The position numbers and the translations under genes were made by a program. A stretch of 64,000 nt of DNA from Marasmius tenuissimus (lineage: Eukaryota; Basidiomycota; Agaricomycetes; Agaricales; Marasmiaceae). Location: NCBI GenBank assembly GCA_029532415.1, contig JAQOTA010000024.1, positions 1 through 64,000 on the forward strand. Direction: 5' to 3'. Under the pieces are notes generated by a model that saw only the letters and a list, made by a program, of their open reading frames with translations, was not told the origin of the DNA and made no database searches. Below, one piece after another: positions 41,996 to 53,379 of the stretch (within the stretch, counting starts at the first letter, position 1; each line of letters opens with the position of its first letter).

Positions 41996-44900
41996 ATGGA
42001 CCCCTTTCAACGAATGGACCCACAGATCAACAATATTGCCACCCCCTTTACGTATGTGTCTTCGCTCCTATTCGTTTCTATTGAACTTATTCAAACCTTC
42101 TTTGGTGCCGTCACTCAATAGAACTCACGTCAATCCATTGCTGCCATCGAATTCAACGGCGTCAACCGTATTCACGCCTCGAACACATTTTCGGCCTACT
42201 TCTGCCGCCGCTGCCCCCAATGCCAATTTTCTGGGTCGTGAATCCTTGGTAGATTTCCGCAGTACTGGTACGTTTTTTGCGAAGCTGGTTCCCTTTCTCT
42301 GCTGCTGAATAAAACGGTTAGGAGGTACTTTCCCACCACAGAAATGGCCACCATCTCACGTTCAACACGACGAAATCCAGAGAGCTCGTTCTGTCCAGCC
42401 GTCCTCGTCTCTATATCCCCAGAGACACAACGTCGGTTTTACTTCCCACCCGCCCAATCACTACAACCATCAAAACAGGGACCCTCGTCCCATCAATCGA
42501 CACTGGCCAGAGGAGCAGGTAGGTCTTCAATGTATTTCATTCATCTTGTCGCCGCTGACGCACATATGACAGATAACCTTCACTCAGAACCAGAACCTAC
42601 CACCCCCCCCTTGTGTGATGCAACCGAACGATCCAGTGTATAGACAGTCTTCTCATGTCCAGCAGGTAAGATGCTTACCCGACCTATCGAAGGCGATCTT
42701 TGACACTTTCTGTAGGGTCGGCCCTCGAACAGATCCCAAACACCAAGCCTACAGCCATCAGCATCACATCAACAACATCGGGCGACCACTCCTGTCAGTC
42801 AACGCTTTGGATTTCCTCAGTCAACGATGGTGCCGCCTCGACCACTTCAGCCTCAGCAGCCACTCGCCACTGATGCTCAACGCTCAAATGCCTCAGCAAC
42901 CGGTCCTCCTTCAGCACCGGTGCGGGTACAATGGCAGCTCCCAACTGTAGTCGATAATGTGGATGCGGCCGCTTTCCGATCTTTCCAGCCTCCCCCGACT
43001 ATCCCCATGACTTCGCCCAAGCAGCCAGTACCCTCCCTTCCCTTTAATCCGCCCTCGGCAAGCCTCGGTCGCTCCATCATGAATGAGGCGAACCTTCAAT
43101 CATCGCCACCGGAACTGTTCAACTTGGGAACGACCTTAGCCCCAACTCCAACCCAACAACCCGCTGCTATCCTATCCTCGGAGAGTAGCCAGCGCAAGGA
43201 TCGTGATTCAGACAGCGATTCCCTACGAGCTTCGAGTCAGATGCGTCGGAAAACCCAACAGCAGAAGTCAAAGACACCTCCACCACCTTCGATGGGCCCT
43301 AGTGTTCAGGAACACAATCAGTGGTCTAGCAACAGTCCTGCTTCCTCCGAGCCAGCTCCACGTCCCCGAATGGGAAAGGCGGAAAAGGCTCTGAAGGTCA
43401 AGGTTTCCGACACCGATGTGGTGCAAGCCGTCACCGACATGCTCGATCGACACGATGAGGAACGTCGAAAGGTGGCAGATGAGCTTGGGATTTCAGAAAC
43501 GCGCCTACGAAACCTTATCGGTGTCCACGAGAGTTATCGAGCGGAGAAGAAACCGAGCGCGTACAACGCTGGTGTGCATTGGAAGGCAGACCAGTTGAAT
43601 GCTGGTGAGTCTCACCCGAATTCAGTCTCCTCGAAGTCTCCTATGCTGACAACTATTGCTTCCAGGCAGGGCTCCAAACAACAGGGCTACGCTCAAAGAG
43701 ATCCACATAGCTCTCAGGGAGGATACAGAGATGATGGCAGCTCTGGAAACATGGAAGAGGTGGAAGGAAGAAAGGGCCCGGAGGAAGGCTGCTAAAGCGG
43801 GTGGCAATGCTCAAGCGGACAGCAACGCCAATCAGCAAGGGGTCGTGGATGATGAAGAGGAGGACGATGATAGCGAGGATGACGACTACGATGAAGACGA
43901 GGAGGATGAAATCAACGACGGTGGTCAGGGCGAGGTTGCCGAAGGCAGTAGGAGAGGATTGGACAAGCAGGCCCGTGCTCAAGTGGCCGAAGTCAAACGT
44001 TGGTTCGAAGCATTGGAGGTGAGCAAGGCAGAGAAGTTTGTCGGAAACCGTGGATCGACGAAGTCGGTGAAGAAGGAGGGAAATGTCGGTGCTAACCGAC
44101 TAAACCGAATCGTATGTTCTACCCTATCATACCCGTAATGATGAAACTGATCATACCATTGTTTTTAGTGCGAAAACCTCGCTCAGAAGACCGGGGGACT
44201 GTTCTGGGGAATCGTCTGCCGGAGCACGTACAACACAGCCATCATACCTGGGATGTACGGAGTAGCAGGGCCAGTTGACAACTACCTCATGGAAAAACAC
44301 GGTGTCTCGTCCTATGAGTTCATCTCCTCCATCGAGTCTTTCGTATGTGAACAGGCCTTACATGGGGCTAAGGCAATGACTGTGGATAAGATGAGGATTT
44401 GGATTCGATCAAAGCTGGAACGCTCTCTTCGTAAGTCGCGTTTGAGCCAACATACCAAAGTGACCCGTTCTAACTCAGCCGCAGGTGAGGCCACCGGAGA
44501 CTTCAACCTCACCATGCAGTACAAGAACTACGAGGTTCTCATCGTTGAGGCATACAGGGTCCAGTTGATTGGCTGGCCCGAACACATACCATTCAACAAC
44601 GCTCGGAACATGAACAACACTTTCGCGAAGGATCTCTACAACCGACTCAAAAGCGAATCTATCAAGTGGGTGAAGATGCGACCTCAAGAGTACCGCCGAT
44701 GGAAGGAAGACTTCGATAGACGCCTAGAAAGCGGGGAAACGGAGAGACCCAAGCGTGGAGAGCGGTCAGACAAGGGCGGAACACACAAGACCGGCCAAAC
44801 GAGCTCGAAAAAACGAGGCCGGGGATCCGACGATCAGGAAGGGGGGTCTACGAAATCAAAGAAGTCGAAGAAGGGTTCCACGTCGACCACCAAACCCAGC

Positions 44901-45221
44901 CCGCAGCCCCAACAAAAGACCAGAAGACAAGCGTCTTCGGCTGGGCGGAAATCTATCCACAAGGTGTACAAGAGCCCCGAGACCATCAATGACAGCGATG
45001 ACAACAACAACCACGATACCGACCAGGAGGAGAACAGCAACATCAATCGAGGACCGGATGACCAGAGTAGTGGAAGGGCCGTCGAAGGTGATAGAGTTGA
45101 GGGTGAGATGGACGAGGAAACTCGTAGAGAAATTGAGGCTGACCCCGACGCCAACGACCCCGATACCAACGACCCCGATGTCGATGACAACGCCAGCCGT
45201 TTTGACATCTTACCCTTATAA
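41996..45221 (+). CDS. large low-complexity nuclear-type cargo protein
   Basis: Multi-exon. The first exon starts MDPFQRMDPQINNIATPF. The N-terminal half is rich in Gln, Pro and Ser (QPQQPLATDAQRSNASATGP). A helical block follows (KALKVKVSDTDVVQAVTDML then RKVADELGISETRLRNLIG), whose LGISETRLRNL resembles a helix-turn-helix. Next is a very acidic stretch of mostly Asp and Glu (43850-43915). The C-terminal conserved block reads MQYKNYEVLIVEAYRVQLIG then WPEHIPFNNARNMNNTFAKD and LYNRLKSESIKWVKM, followed by basic KKSKKGSTS-type and acidic tails. I recall the YxVxLxGWPxxxPFxNPxN-like block from proteins near KDZ elements; its role is unknown. DNA or chromatin binding is a guess from composition. 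Confidence 0.55.
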
Positions 45222-45340
45222 AGAATACTTATCCAATCTAGCTTTTTGTAATTCATGTCTATATTATGTTATATCACACATACACAAGATTCAATACTAT
45301 ATCAACACTTATATAGAGCACAAAAGTGGGCAGATCAGGT

Positions 45341-45609
45341 GCGAGACAACATCGAGAGGGCGGGAGAGGGCGGGACTACGTCATGGGCGGCTTGCCTGTC
45401 ACGGGAGACCCGCCCTTCGCACGCTCTGAATGCCCGGGAAGGCCCTCGGAGACACCGCCCCACGAGTCCCAGCAAGGGAGGGCTCAAGTCCCTACGAATT
45501 AGCCAGCTTTAACGAACCGTAGGGAAAACACCGCTAACTTGTTGTACAAGTCCTGCGCATTGATGGGATCAGGCCTTGTACAGATCCGGGTATGTGGTCA
45601 TATGGGGTG
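45341..45609 (-). repeat. inner element right terminal inverted repeat
   Basis: Inverted copy of 33842-34110, ending GGTCATATGGGGTG at 45609 where the outer element's gene resumes. Confidence 0.8.
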
Positions 45610-46747
45610 GCGTGCATGAGGCGGCGAAGCCCAGAGAAGTCCTTTGTGGCGAGCATCATCATGATCCGTTTGTGATCGCTAAGTTTCTTGTGGAGGAGGC
45701 GCTGACGGCGCTTATTTGATTGGTCCTGTAGGCCAAAATTAGGCCCGAAACACAGAATCAAGCTGGATAGTCACCCACCTTGGCTCGTAACTTGACTGTG
45801 ATACCACGGTAGTCATCAATAATCTTTGTCAGTTGATTGTGGCTCAGGTATCTATATGGAGTATGTGGCTTCGCTGATGATGCACGTTCCAACATTTCGT
45901 GAAAGCGCCGAGAATCTGGTATACTGCTGCATTTGGAGCAGGTTCGAGCCCCTGCTGCAATATGAGCTGCAGTGCAGGCACGCGAGCGAAGAAGGAGGGT
46001 GTTGGATTCTTTTGAATAGTGGATTGGGTCCCATGGAAATTGAGTCTCGTCGTGAATGGCCCATGGGTATGAACTCCACGCAGAACCATTTTTCCAGGTT
46101 ACTGAAGCTCCTGAGCAGGAGTTTCGGGACAATGTGGTTGCCTGCAGCAAATCGTTGAGGGATGACACACTCGATGTCCGGCTAATAGATGCACTAGATG
46201 ACTCTGAACTGGAATCCCGGGTCGACAGGGAGGGTGATTGAAGATAAGAAGGTAGGGATGGGGAAGCTTGTGGTGTGGAGGGCGTAGAACTACTGACAGA
46301 AGAGGGCCGTTTAGGGGTAGGGTTTGACCATTGAGGTGGATTCCAGAGTTTGTTCAACTTTTTGGTGGCTTTCTCGCATACTGTCGAGGCCCTGTGAACT
46401 CGGTAAGGGCTATAATGGCTCTGTGGAAGCTTTAATTCCTCATTACACGAATCGCATTTCACTGCATATATTTCTCGTGTCTGGCCTTTAGAAGTGTTGT
46501 AGAGATAATGTAGGGTTCGAGCAGCGTCCCATCTGGGGCAATCAGCGGGTCCTCGGGCAGTGGTTTCACCATGGTGAACAAGAAGGGGCGAAAAGACTCG
46601 AAAAATCATCCGAAAAACTAGGTACATTGTTTCAAACACCGCGCTATGCAAGTGTGTATCTTCGGCGTATCTGACATTATCTACAACGCGTTGAAGATTG
46701 GAGCCACACTTCACGCTCTTGGTATTGTCATCTGACCTGCCGCCCAT
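45610..46747 (-). pseudogene. outer element gene, 5' part (interrupted)
   Basis: Read right to left it gives an N-terminus with a CDSCNEELKLP zinc-ribbon-like pair, a Ser/Pro-rich linker, then WKNGSAWSSYPWAIHDETQF, SNTLLLRSRACTAAHIAAGA with CSKCSS, and PHTPYRYLSHNQLTKIIDDY. An intron at about 45730-45775 is followed by DHKRIMMMLATKDFSGLRRL, after which the coding sequence runs into the inner element's terminal repeat at 45609. In intact family members a segment like this is followed by about ten residues and then by the RLEQALxGxYxPRG-type block, found here 11.8 kb away at 33.8 kb. The two parts therefore belong to one gene broken by insertion. The start at 46747 is uncertain. Confidence 0.65.
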
Positions 46748-46763
46748 GTGCCGCTGATCTCAG

Positions 46764-46838
46764 GCCGACCTGCCGCTCATGTTCCCACGACCTCTCTCGA
46801 GGGGTTGATATTACGGAAAGTCCCGATGGTGGCCCCTC
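46764..46838 (-). repeat. outer element right terminal inverted repeat
   Basis: Inverted copy of 30068-30146, ending GGTGGCCCCTC next to the right target duplication. Confidence 0.7.
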
Positions 46839-46847
46839 GATTCTGCC
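46839..46847. repeat. target-site duplication, right copy
   Basis: GATTCTGCC, identical to 30059-30067. Confidence 0.75.
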
Positions 46848-47271
46848 ATGATCCATCAGTTCCTCTGTTTCCTCGGTCATCATTTCGGATCCAGGTCTTG
46901 CTGCCTCTGATATAGATCACGTCGAAGATCAAGATATATATATAGATTAGTTGCTGTGCACAGTCTATGAAGTTTTGAGACCCCGAAGGTGGAGAAAGGT
47001 GCGTTTCGCTATCATCGCTTCCAGACCATAACAGAGCTATGTTTTTTCTCTCTTCAGGACCTTTAGGGAACACAGAAAAAGCCACGGAAGAACAAGCTAC
47101 GGAACAGAATTGTTTATTGGAGGACATAGATAGATGATCCTAGGAACTATAGAACACGTTGACTGGTGGTGATTTCAGTTCATCAAGTGATGTCTCCCCT
47201 TCACATATACCCACGAAGGATCTTTCTTTATCATCAAGCCATTACTGTACGATGCTGAAATGCACTCTGGC
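46848..47271. other. intergenic, right flank of the nested transposon
   Basis: Contains a short TATATATATAGA tract at about 46942-46953. Presumably holds the promoter of the following membrane-protein gene. No gene recognised. Confidence 0.4.
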
Positions 47272-50200
47272 ATGCCACAGCCATCCAACTTCGGCGATAC
47301 CCTCTCGAGCGGAATCCAAGATGTTGCTGCCCTTCTCCCCCTACTACGTACAGAGCAGTGTGAGCGACACGTAGGCACTGCTCTGGAGAAGGGCTATTTA
47401 TACGCGGCAGCGACACCTCTGTCGATTTTTGGCAGCCTCGGAATAGTGAAAACGGCATTCTCGACCCTCCTAGCCACGACCACACGACCTTTTCACGGCG
47501 GTAGTTGGTTGGACGATGCTGGATTTGGCACAACGGGTTCGGCCTCGTCTATGGTTACCTTGGTAAAAGGCACGCAGCAGTATGGAGCAGAAGTTCAGCT
47601 GCAGCGCCTGATGGAGGAACAACATATCGACGATCCCGAGCTGATTGCTGATATTGAATGGTTCGGTTGGGAGAGGAAGAAAAATGCTGGGGATATGGCT
47701 TTATCATTAGTGCGTGTACAGCATCCTTCACAACAGGCTTCTCGCTGATACGTAGGCCTCTATAGCTTCCTGCCTTATCCTGGAATGTCGCCCTCATCTT
47801 GACATCATTATTGTCATCGCTCGTCAGCATCTCACCCTACCTTTATCTCATTCACAACAGTTGGGGGAGCGCAACGTTATGGTTGTTCCCCCTTCTACGT
47901 TCCTTTGGTGCTTTGCTGTGCATGGTCTCAATACAGTTTGCACTCCAGATCAGGATCCACCATATCACCACAACCAGTCTGTTACTTATGAAGGCACGCA
48001 AAAGGTCACCTCTTTCGACCGTGGAAGCTATCAAAGACAGGGATACGCTTCTAGAGGCACGCTTGCGTTACCTCCGACTCGAACTTTCTGACCCGGAGAA
48101 GCAACCCGAAAGTCAGACAGGCATCCTAGACGAGACTGGGGCCGAGAGTAGATCACAAGATGCCCTCCTACTTCTTCTCCAGGTCGTTCTGGTTGTTGGG
48201 ATGGGAATGATTGTCGCTGGCTATGTCGGTTGTTTCACCATAGTCGGTCGTACGGACGTAGATGCTGGTCCCTACGTGTGGTTTGGGATGGAAGCCATGC
48301 TCGCGTTGCTTCGTATCACGTTGTGGGGTTGGAACCCCCGCTGGGACGAAGGCGGTACAGCGATGACCATGCGACTCCATCTACGCAGCAGAGACTTGAC
48401 ATGCGGCGGCGTAAAATCTCCCGACTCCTTAAACCATCGCTCCCCAACTTCCTCCCCGTGTCTTGATCTGCTCGAGACCAGCGATGCAGATAGAGACAAT
48501 CAACTGGTCTCAGACCCTCCTCTACCATCATTTCCGCTCATTACCACTGCTCGGTTCCTCTCGCAATTTACTGAGACTTCCACGACTTCGTTTGGATGGC
48601 AACGGGTTGAGGTGTCTTTGGTCGTCGAAAACATCGAGGATTTTCTCGCCGCCGCCACGCCATACGTAGGGCCGCTGCGCCGACTCGAAGCAGAGGAGCT
48701 GAAGGGCATCTCGCTCTATTGTGGGATCGTCCCCAACGGCGAAATCAAGCTCCTCTGTATAACCGCTTGTCGAGACGACTCGAGATGGAGCTCTATCTCA
48801 GTCCTCATTGACGGAGACACGCCTCCGCACGCCATATATGACTCACGCTCCCAGGATCTTCCTGGCGTTCGTGCGCTTCGAGTGAGTTTGCAGAACAAGG
48901 TGCAGATGGGCTCGGTCACAGTCATTGACCGACGAACACTCGATCTTCTCGTCGGTTATTCTTCCCATCTGTTTAGTCGACTTTGTATAGTCGATAACTT
49001 TGCGAATCGATTGCCCTTATCATGGACCGTCACCCTCCCGTGCCTCCCATCCCTTCCCGAATCACAATATTTGCAGCAATCGCTCCCTTTGACTAACGAG
49101 GACAAGACGTATATTCAGATGCACCAAATACAAGACCTGAAACGAGATTATTGCCTCATGCGGGGTAACCTACTCCTTGGAGTCCTTCCACTTAATCAAA
49201 CGGCCAAGGATGATGACGAACTTACCGAGTGGACACTTATCCTCGACAGCGCCGTTATGGAGGTATACCTTTGCATCCTCGAACATCGATTTGCTCAGTC
49301 TCTGTCGTTATCCCCTACTCAGTCCCGCCCGCTCGCGTTAGAGTGGATCCGTGGTATGGAGGACCGCATTTCCTTGGAGAAAGAGGCTTGTCGAGAGAGA
49401 CAAAAAGGGCTGACCTATAGAATGCGTTTCTGTTACGAGACGACATACGATCAACTAGTACAAGAACTTCAATCCCTACGCCAACTACCTATCGATAGTG
49501 CCTCATTAAAAGGCTGGAATGGCTTGATAGCTGCCATCATGGATCAGCGCGGTGAATTGCCTACCGTCTCGACACTATTCGGACTTCCGCCACTTCAAAA
49601 TTTGGAGGAGCTCAGCAGAATCCTTCTTCCCTTCTTCGTCGTTAACCACAAAGGGACGAGTTTGCCGACCCGTGCATATTCTAACATGATAGCGTTCCTC
49701 CGGTCATCACTGCAACGCTTACACAGCGCTAAAGCCTCATTGATATCCTTGCACGACCCCATTGATCCATGGGGTCCAGGATCCCCAGAATTCAGTCCGC
49801 CATATACATGTATTCAAGAACTGTCAGAAAAGGCCTCGAACGCGTTGTTCGAGCAGAAAGAATCGATTCACATGATCGAACTTCGTGACGCCTCGTCCCA
49901 AAAGACGCTCTTCGATGCTCTTCACCTCCTCAACTCTCTCCCTTCTCCACAGTCACTCACCACGGTGATGTTCAACCGGGTCTGGTTTGGTACCGAAGCG
50001 ACCCATTTGGTCACGTCCGTCCTGCAACGCCATCCCCGGCTACTATATCTCGCATTTGAAGATTGTTCCTTCACCGACAGAGCCCTCATCGACAACAATA
50101 TCGCCATGAACCGCCGGAAGTGGCAAGAAGAGGCACAGAGCGTCGGTGTATTCACATATATCTTTGGTTGCGAGATTCGCCCGGGTAATTACGAGGAAAA

Positions 50201-50630
50201 TGACCCTTTTCGGGTCTATCACCACGATATCTTGTTGTCGGACCTTGCGGACCTTCTTGCGATGATATATATCCCTCAGGAGGGAAAGGTGGTCCTGAGC
50301 CTCACGCTACAAGCATGCATAGAGGACATTACCCTCGTTGCTTCACTCACGCCCTCAGATCCAGCCAGAGAGGCCGGTAGCACCGACGGCACCCTCACAA
50401 CTCGATTCCATGTTTTGGCGTCCTACGAATTCGAGTCTATCTCTATCGAAGGCTTTCCTCTGGTTGAGGCAGGTTGTTATGAACTTCGTATTCGTCTTGT
50501 GCATACGGCACAGTACTTATTCAGGAAGCTCACAATAGATTTCATTACGGCGTCCGATGGAATAGAGCCTCCTAGCAAGCCTAGAGCAGAGGGTAGCAGT
50601 AGCGTTAGTATCATTGGGAGTAATATCTAG
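47272..50630 (+). CDS. large Agaricomycete membrane protein, tandem copy A
   Basis: Function not recognised. Exon 1 reads MPQPSNFGDTLSSGIQDVAA, then LLPLL, EQCERHVGTALEKGYLYAAA and TPLSIFGSLGIVKTAFSTLL. An intron at about 47716-47778 (GTGCGT...TATAG) joins to LPALSWNVALILTSLLSSLV with SISPYLYLIH, LWLFPLLRSFGALLCMVSIQ, and LLLLQVVLVVGMGMIVAGYV, so at least four hydrophobic segments. A long soluble C-terminal region of some 700 residues follows, including PYVWFGMEAMLALLRITLWG and LEELKGISLYCG-like blocks. I recall this family as widespread in Agaricomycetes with no known role. Frame is open throughout exon 2 (about 945 codons). Copy B at 53849 shares intron position and order. Confidence 0.72.
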
Positions 50631-50716
50631 ACGACAGTATTATTCGATGAAGTTTGGAACACCGCTGCATCAAAGCGCCCACCAGAAGTTGAACAACGGT
50701 CGGCTTCGACTGCGCC

Positions 50717-51064
50717 ATGGCGTCAGGCCCTATCAGCCTCAAATCGGAGTTGTTGCCCTTAGAGAAAGCAAGATTGCGGGCAGCCATCCCCATACTCATA
50801 CGTGATACAAAGCAGCTTAGGAGTGTAAAGGCGTCCTACGAATTCGTGCCTATCGCGATCGAAGCTTTTCCTGAGGCAAAGGCGGATTGCTATGAGCTTT
50901 GTATTCGGCTTGGGCGCAAGGCACAATATTTGTTCAGGGAGCTTAAAATCAAGTTCATTGCGACGTCCAATGGGTTAGAGCCTTCTGGCACGCCTAGAAC
51001 AGGGGGTAGTGGCGATCTTAACAGTGGAAGTAGTAGTACTATGGCAGTATCTAGACAAGGATGA
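50717..51064 (+). pseudogene. third, C-terminal fragment of the same membrane-protein family
   Basis: From about 50829 the frame reads KASYEFVPIAIEAFPEAKAD then CYELCIRLGRKAQYLFRELK, matching the last 80 residues of copy A (ASYEFESISIEGFPLVEAGC; CYELRIRLVHTAQYLFRKLT). Only this tail is present, 190 bases after copy A's stop. It is a leftover of unequal crossing-over or partial duplication. Confidence 0.65.
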
Positions 51065-52897
51065 TATCCGATGAGGTCAAAATACGACCGCGAAATTTAC
51101 GTATGGGGCTTCATGCGTTCTTGCTGCGGTCACCTCTGCTACATGATGTCCTACTCATTGTAAATCTACCTACGAACGCACAATACTCCGACTCGCTGTC
51201 AGGTGCTGAGCGGAGGCTCATGGATGTAAGTTTCAAGCATCCGACCAGGGGTCTATCGATCTGAAAACTTGGCAACATAGGAGGAGTTCACCTGTAGACT
51301 ATTTGGTAGACTGCTCATATACTCCAGTTTATCTAATACGAAGACACTAGTAATGGGGTACATCATATAGGCGTACAGCAGAAGGAGAATATTATAAGGT
51401 CTTTGGAAACGATACATGCAATCATGATCAGCTTGGTGGTGTGCGATCCATAAAAGATGATGTCCCCGAATGCTTTTATACGACTCTGCGTAATCGAGAC
51501 ACCCAGTTCATGCAGTAAGCTTGGTATACAGACTACAAACTACGGAGCGTGTCTAGTGAGTGGCGTAAAATCTCCCCAAGTTTGCAATGAGGCATGGGCG
51601 AAGCAGCGGACATGAACGAGAAGCGAGATAGAAGGGTAAGGCCATAAGGTGAAGGGTACTGAGGGTCAGGAGAGTAGAAGGCCGAGAGGTAGGTAGCTTT
51701 GGATCTCGAACAATCGGCCGATGTAGATGGTCATTCATGTCGCCCAACTTCCTGGCGAATGGTCGTGTGCATGAAGCTCAGAAGTCCCTCACGAACGGCT
51801 TTTGTTTCGCCAAGCACCGGAACACGTCTAGGCTGTAGAAAGGCTTTCGCTCGTCCATAATCCCGAAAAGTTGGCGGTGGGAACGAGAGCGCCCACAGAG
51901 TAGGTAGTTGATGGAGGACGCTCGTCCAAAACATCGCGCCTCGAATGAGAGCCATTGACCATCCAAAGCGGGGGTATGCGTATGTGCATCCGAAGTTATG
52001 GACGAAGAAGGAGAGCGAAATGGGCGACGGTGATGGATGCAGGATGAGTCGATAGATGGTGTCGGTGAAAGAGAAAAAGGGTCTGGCTTTCATGCGGATG
52101 CGTTTTGCCTATCGCGTTCCCGGTTGCTTTCTCTCGTTGTTACCCGATCGGAACGCACGAGACACTGGTTTTATATCCCTGTAGGGACATCGATGAGAAA
52201 AGAATAAACAGACGTTGAATGATTGTCAGATACTTGCCCGAGCTCGGTAGATCTCCACCATCCGTCTTTGCCATCTTCAAAACTACAGCATTTGGCACCC
52301 AACCCGAATTTCATCCTCTTCCTACGCTCGTGGATGATCTGTTTCCGGGGGTCTATCCAGAAACGATTCTCTTGTTGGACTATCTGACAATCTCAGATGG
52401 TGAACTGGTGGATCGCGAGAGGTGGTTTTCTAGAGCAGCGAAATAGTGAGCATAGAAGGTAGAAGCATACGCGAAAAATGCGTCGTGACGAACCCCGACG
52501 CTTGCAGGCACAAGCAAATATTGGAGTACATAGCGGCGGCGCTAGGTGGTGGTCTTGAGTCTTGACGGTGTCGGCTGCGCTGAGATGGTGCCAGGTGGGT
52601 GTCATCGTGGGATAAGAGAGGCGTTCATGATCAGCAAGTGCTGGTTACCAGTTTATCAATGAACTGCGATCGCACGAATTCAAAACTCGTCTTGGTAAAC
52701 TTCTAGACGACGTCCGAATGTACTGTACACACAGCACTCTGATTCTATGAAGGGCTTTAATTCAAGCGTCTGCTGGCGTGGAGGTTGAGTACTTGAATAG
52801 GCGGTGAGGCGCAAGTAGAGAGTGGTCGACGTTGTTGGGCGATGATGATCGATGACGGTTTGGGTGAAGTCTGGATGCAGTCATGGGCGCTTGTTGC
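51065..52897. other. intergenic, 1.8 kb
   Basis: No gene is recognised with support. A 120-codon minus-strand frame (51731-52093, MKARPFFSFTDTIYRLIL...) is the longest, but it has no family resemblance and no clear exon partners. A 75-codon plus-strand frame lies at 52219-52446. Confidence 0.35.
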
Positions 52898-52906
52898 ACG
52901 CGGCTC

Positions 52907-52913
<7 letters not shown>
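52898..52913. repeat. SINE target-site duplication, left copy
   Basis: ACGCGGCTCTTTCTCT; the identical 16 bases occur at 53380-53395. Confidence 0.85.
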
Positions 52914-52937
<24 letters not shown>

Positions 52938-53379
52938 GTGGAGCGTCGATTGGCACATTGGCCAATCCGGCTTCGAGAAGAAGGCCAGCAACCCCCATAA
53001 CCAGTACCAAGCTGGAGTTCGGGCCGACAACGTCGGTCCTCTAAGCCCGCATGCGGGGCGAGGGAACGAGACCTCGCCAGACTCGGAGGTTATCCACAGG
53101 TAGAGAATGCTTTTATGCACGAACGGCCGTCGCCGAACAAGTGTGGGACTCGACTTTCATGTAATACCCACTAAACTCTCCTCAAACAGTCGATGCTGTA
53201 TCAGTGGACGCCGTACCCCCGGCCGCATCCCTAGGGTCACGACCGGTAGGCGTTACATTCAAGTAACTGGCGCATTTTATACGGGGGGTTCGAACCCAAG
53301 ATCTCACGTCAGAGCCCGTGACCTTTCAGCTTTACCTGCAGGCCGGGAAGCGAGGATGCCACTTCACCACATCGCCCCT
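52914..53379 (-). mobile_element. tRNA-derived SINE with A and B boxes and poly(A) tail
   Basis: About 466 bases. Read on the minus strand it starts GGGGCGATGTGGTGAAGTGG, containing an A-box-like TGGTGAAGTGG (53359-53369) ten bases in, then a B box GGTTCGAACCC (53286-53296). A unique body of about 340 bases follows and ends in 24 A residues (T run 52914-52937 on the plus strand). It is flanked by perfect 16-bp duplications. The spacing of the A and B boxes fits a pol III internal promoter of tRNA origin; the acceptor end does not close, so it is not a functional tRNA. The long A tail implies mobilisation by a poly(A)-recognising LINE. The clean duplication suggests a fairly recent insertion. 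Confidence 0.85.

Larger units (their letters stand above)
33842..45609. mobile_element. inner KDZ-type transposon with TET/JBP-like and other cargo genes
   Basis: Bounded by inverted repeats of about 270 bases beginning CACCCCATATGACC at each end. Inside lie five gene-like units: KDZ transposase (-), TET/JBP-like dioxygenase (+), small basic-region protein (+), possible viroplasmin-like protein (-) and large low-complexity protein (+). The insertion splits the outer element's gene. No target duplication is visible at the inner borders (left flank ...CCTCCATAT, right flank GCGTGCATG...), and about ten codons of the host gene appear lost or scrambled. Fungal elements that combine KDZ transposases with TET/JBP genes are known in Agaricomycetes; the other cargo is less familiar. 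Confidence 0.78.
30068..46838. mobile_element. outer DNA transposon (about 5.0 kb) carrying an 11.8-kb nested element
   Basis: The two ends form inverted repeats: CAGGGGGCCACC at the left and the reverse complement of GGTGGCCCCTC at the right. The shared inner block GTAATATCAACCCCTCGAGA then runs to about 75-79 bases from each end. Directly outside, both sides carry GATTCTGCC, a perfect 9-bp direct repeat. Removing the inner element leaves about 5,003 bp with one minus-strand gene, the candidate transposase whose two halves are listed separately. Host genes on either side are unrelated, so this is a real insertion into intergenic DNA. A 9-bp duplication is typical of Mutator-like elements; KDZ/Zisupton, hAT and P elements usually give 8, so the superfamily is not settled. 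Confidence 0.75.

Noticed and set aside
51731..52093. 120-codon minus-strand frame
   Set aside because: No recognisable domain, no exon partners, and lies in a gene-poor stretch; chance frame cannot be excluded.
53280..53379. tRNA gene on the minus strand
   Set aside because: A and B boxes are present, but the 5' GGGGCGA has no complementary 3' acceptor strand and the unit continues into a SINE body with an A tail and target duplications.
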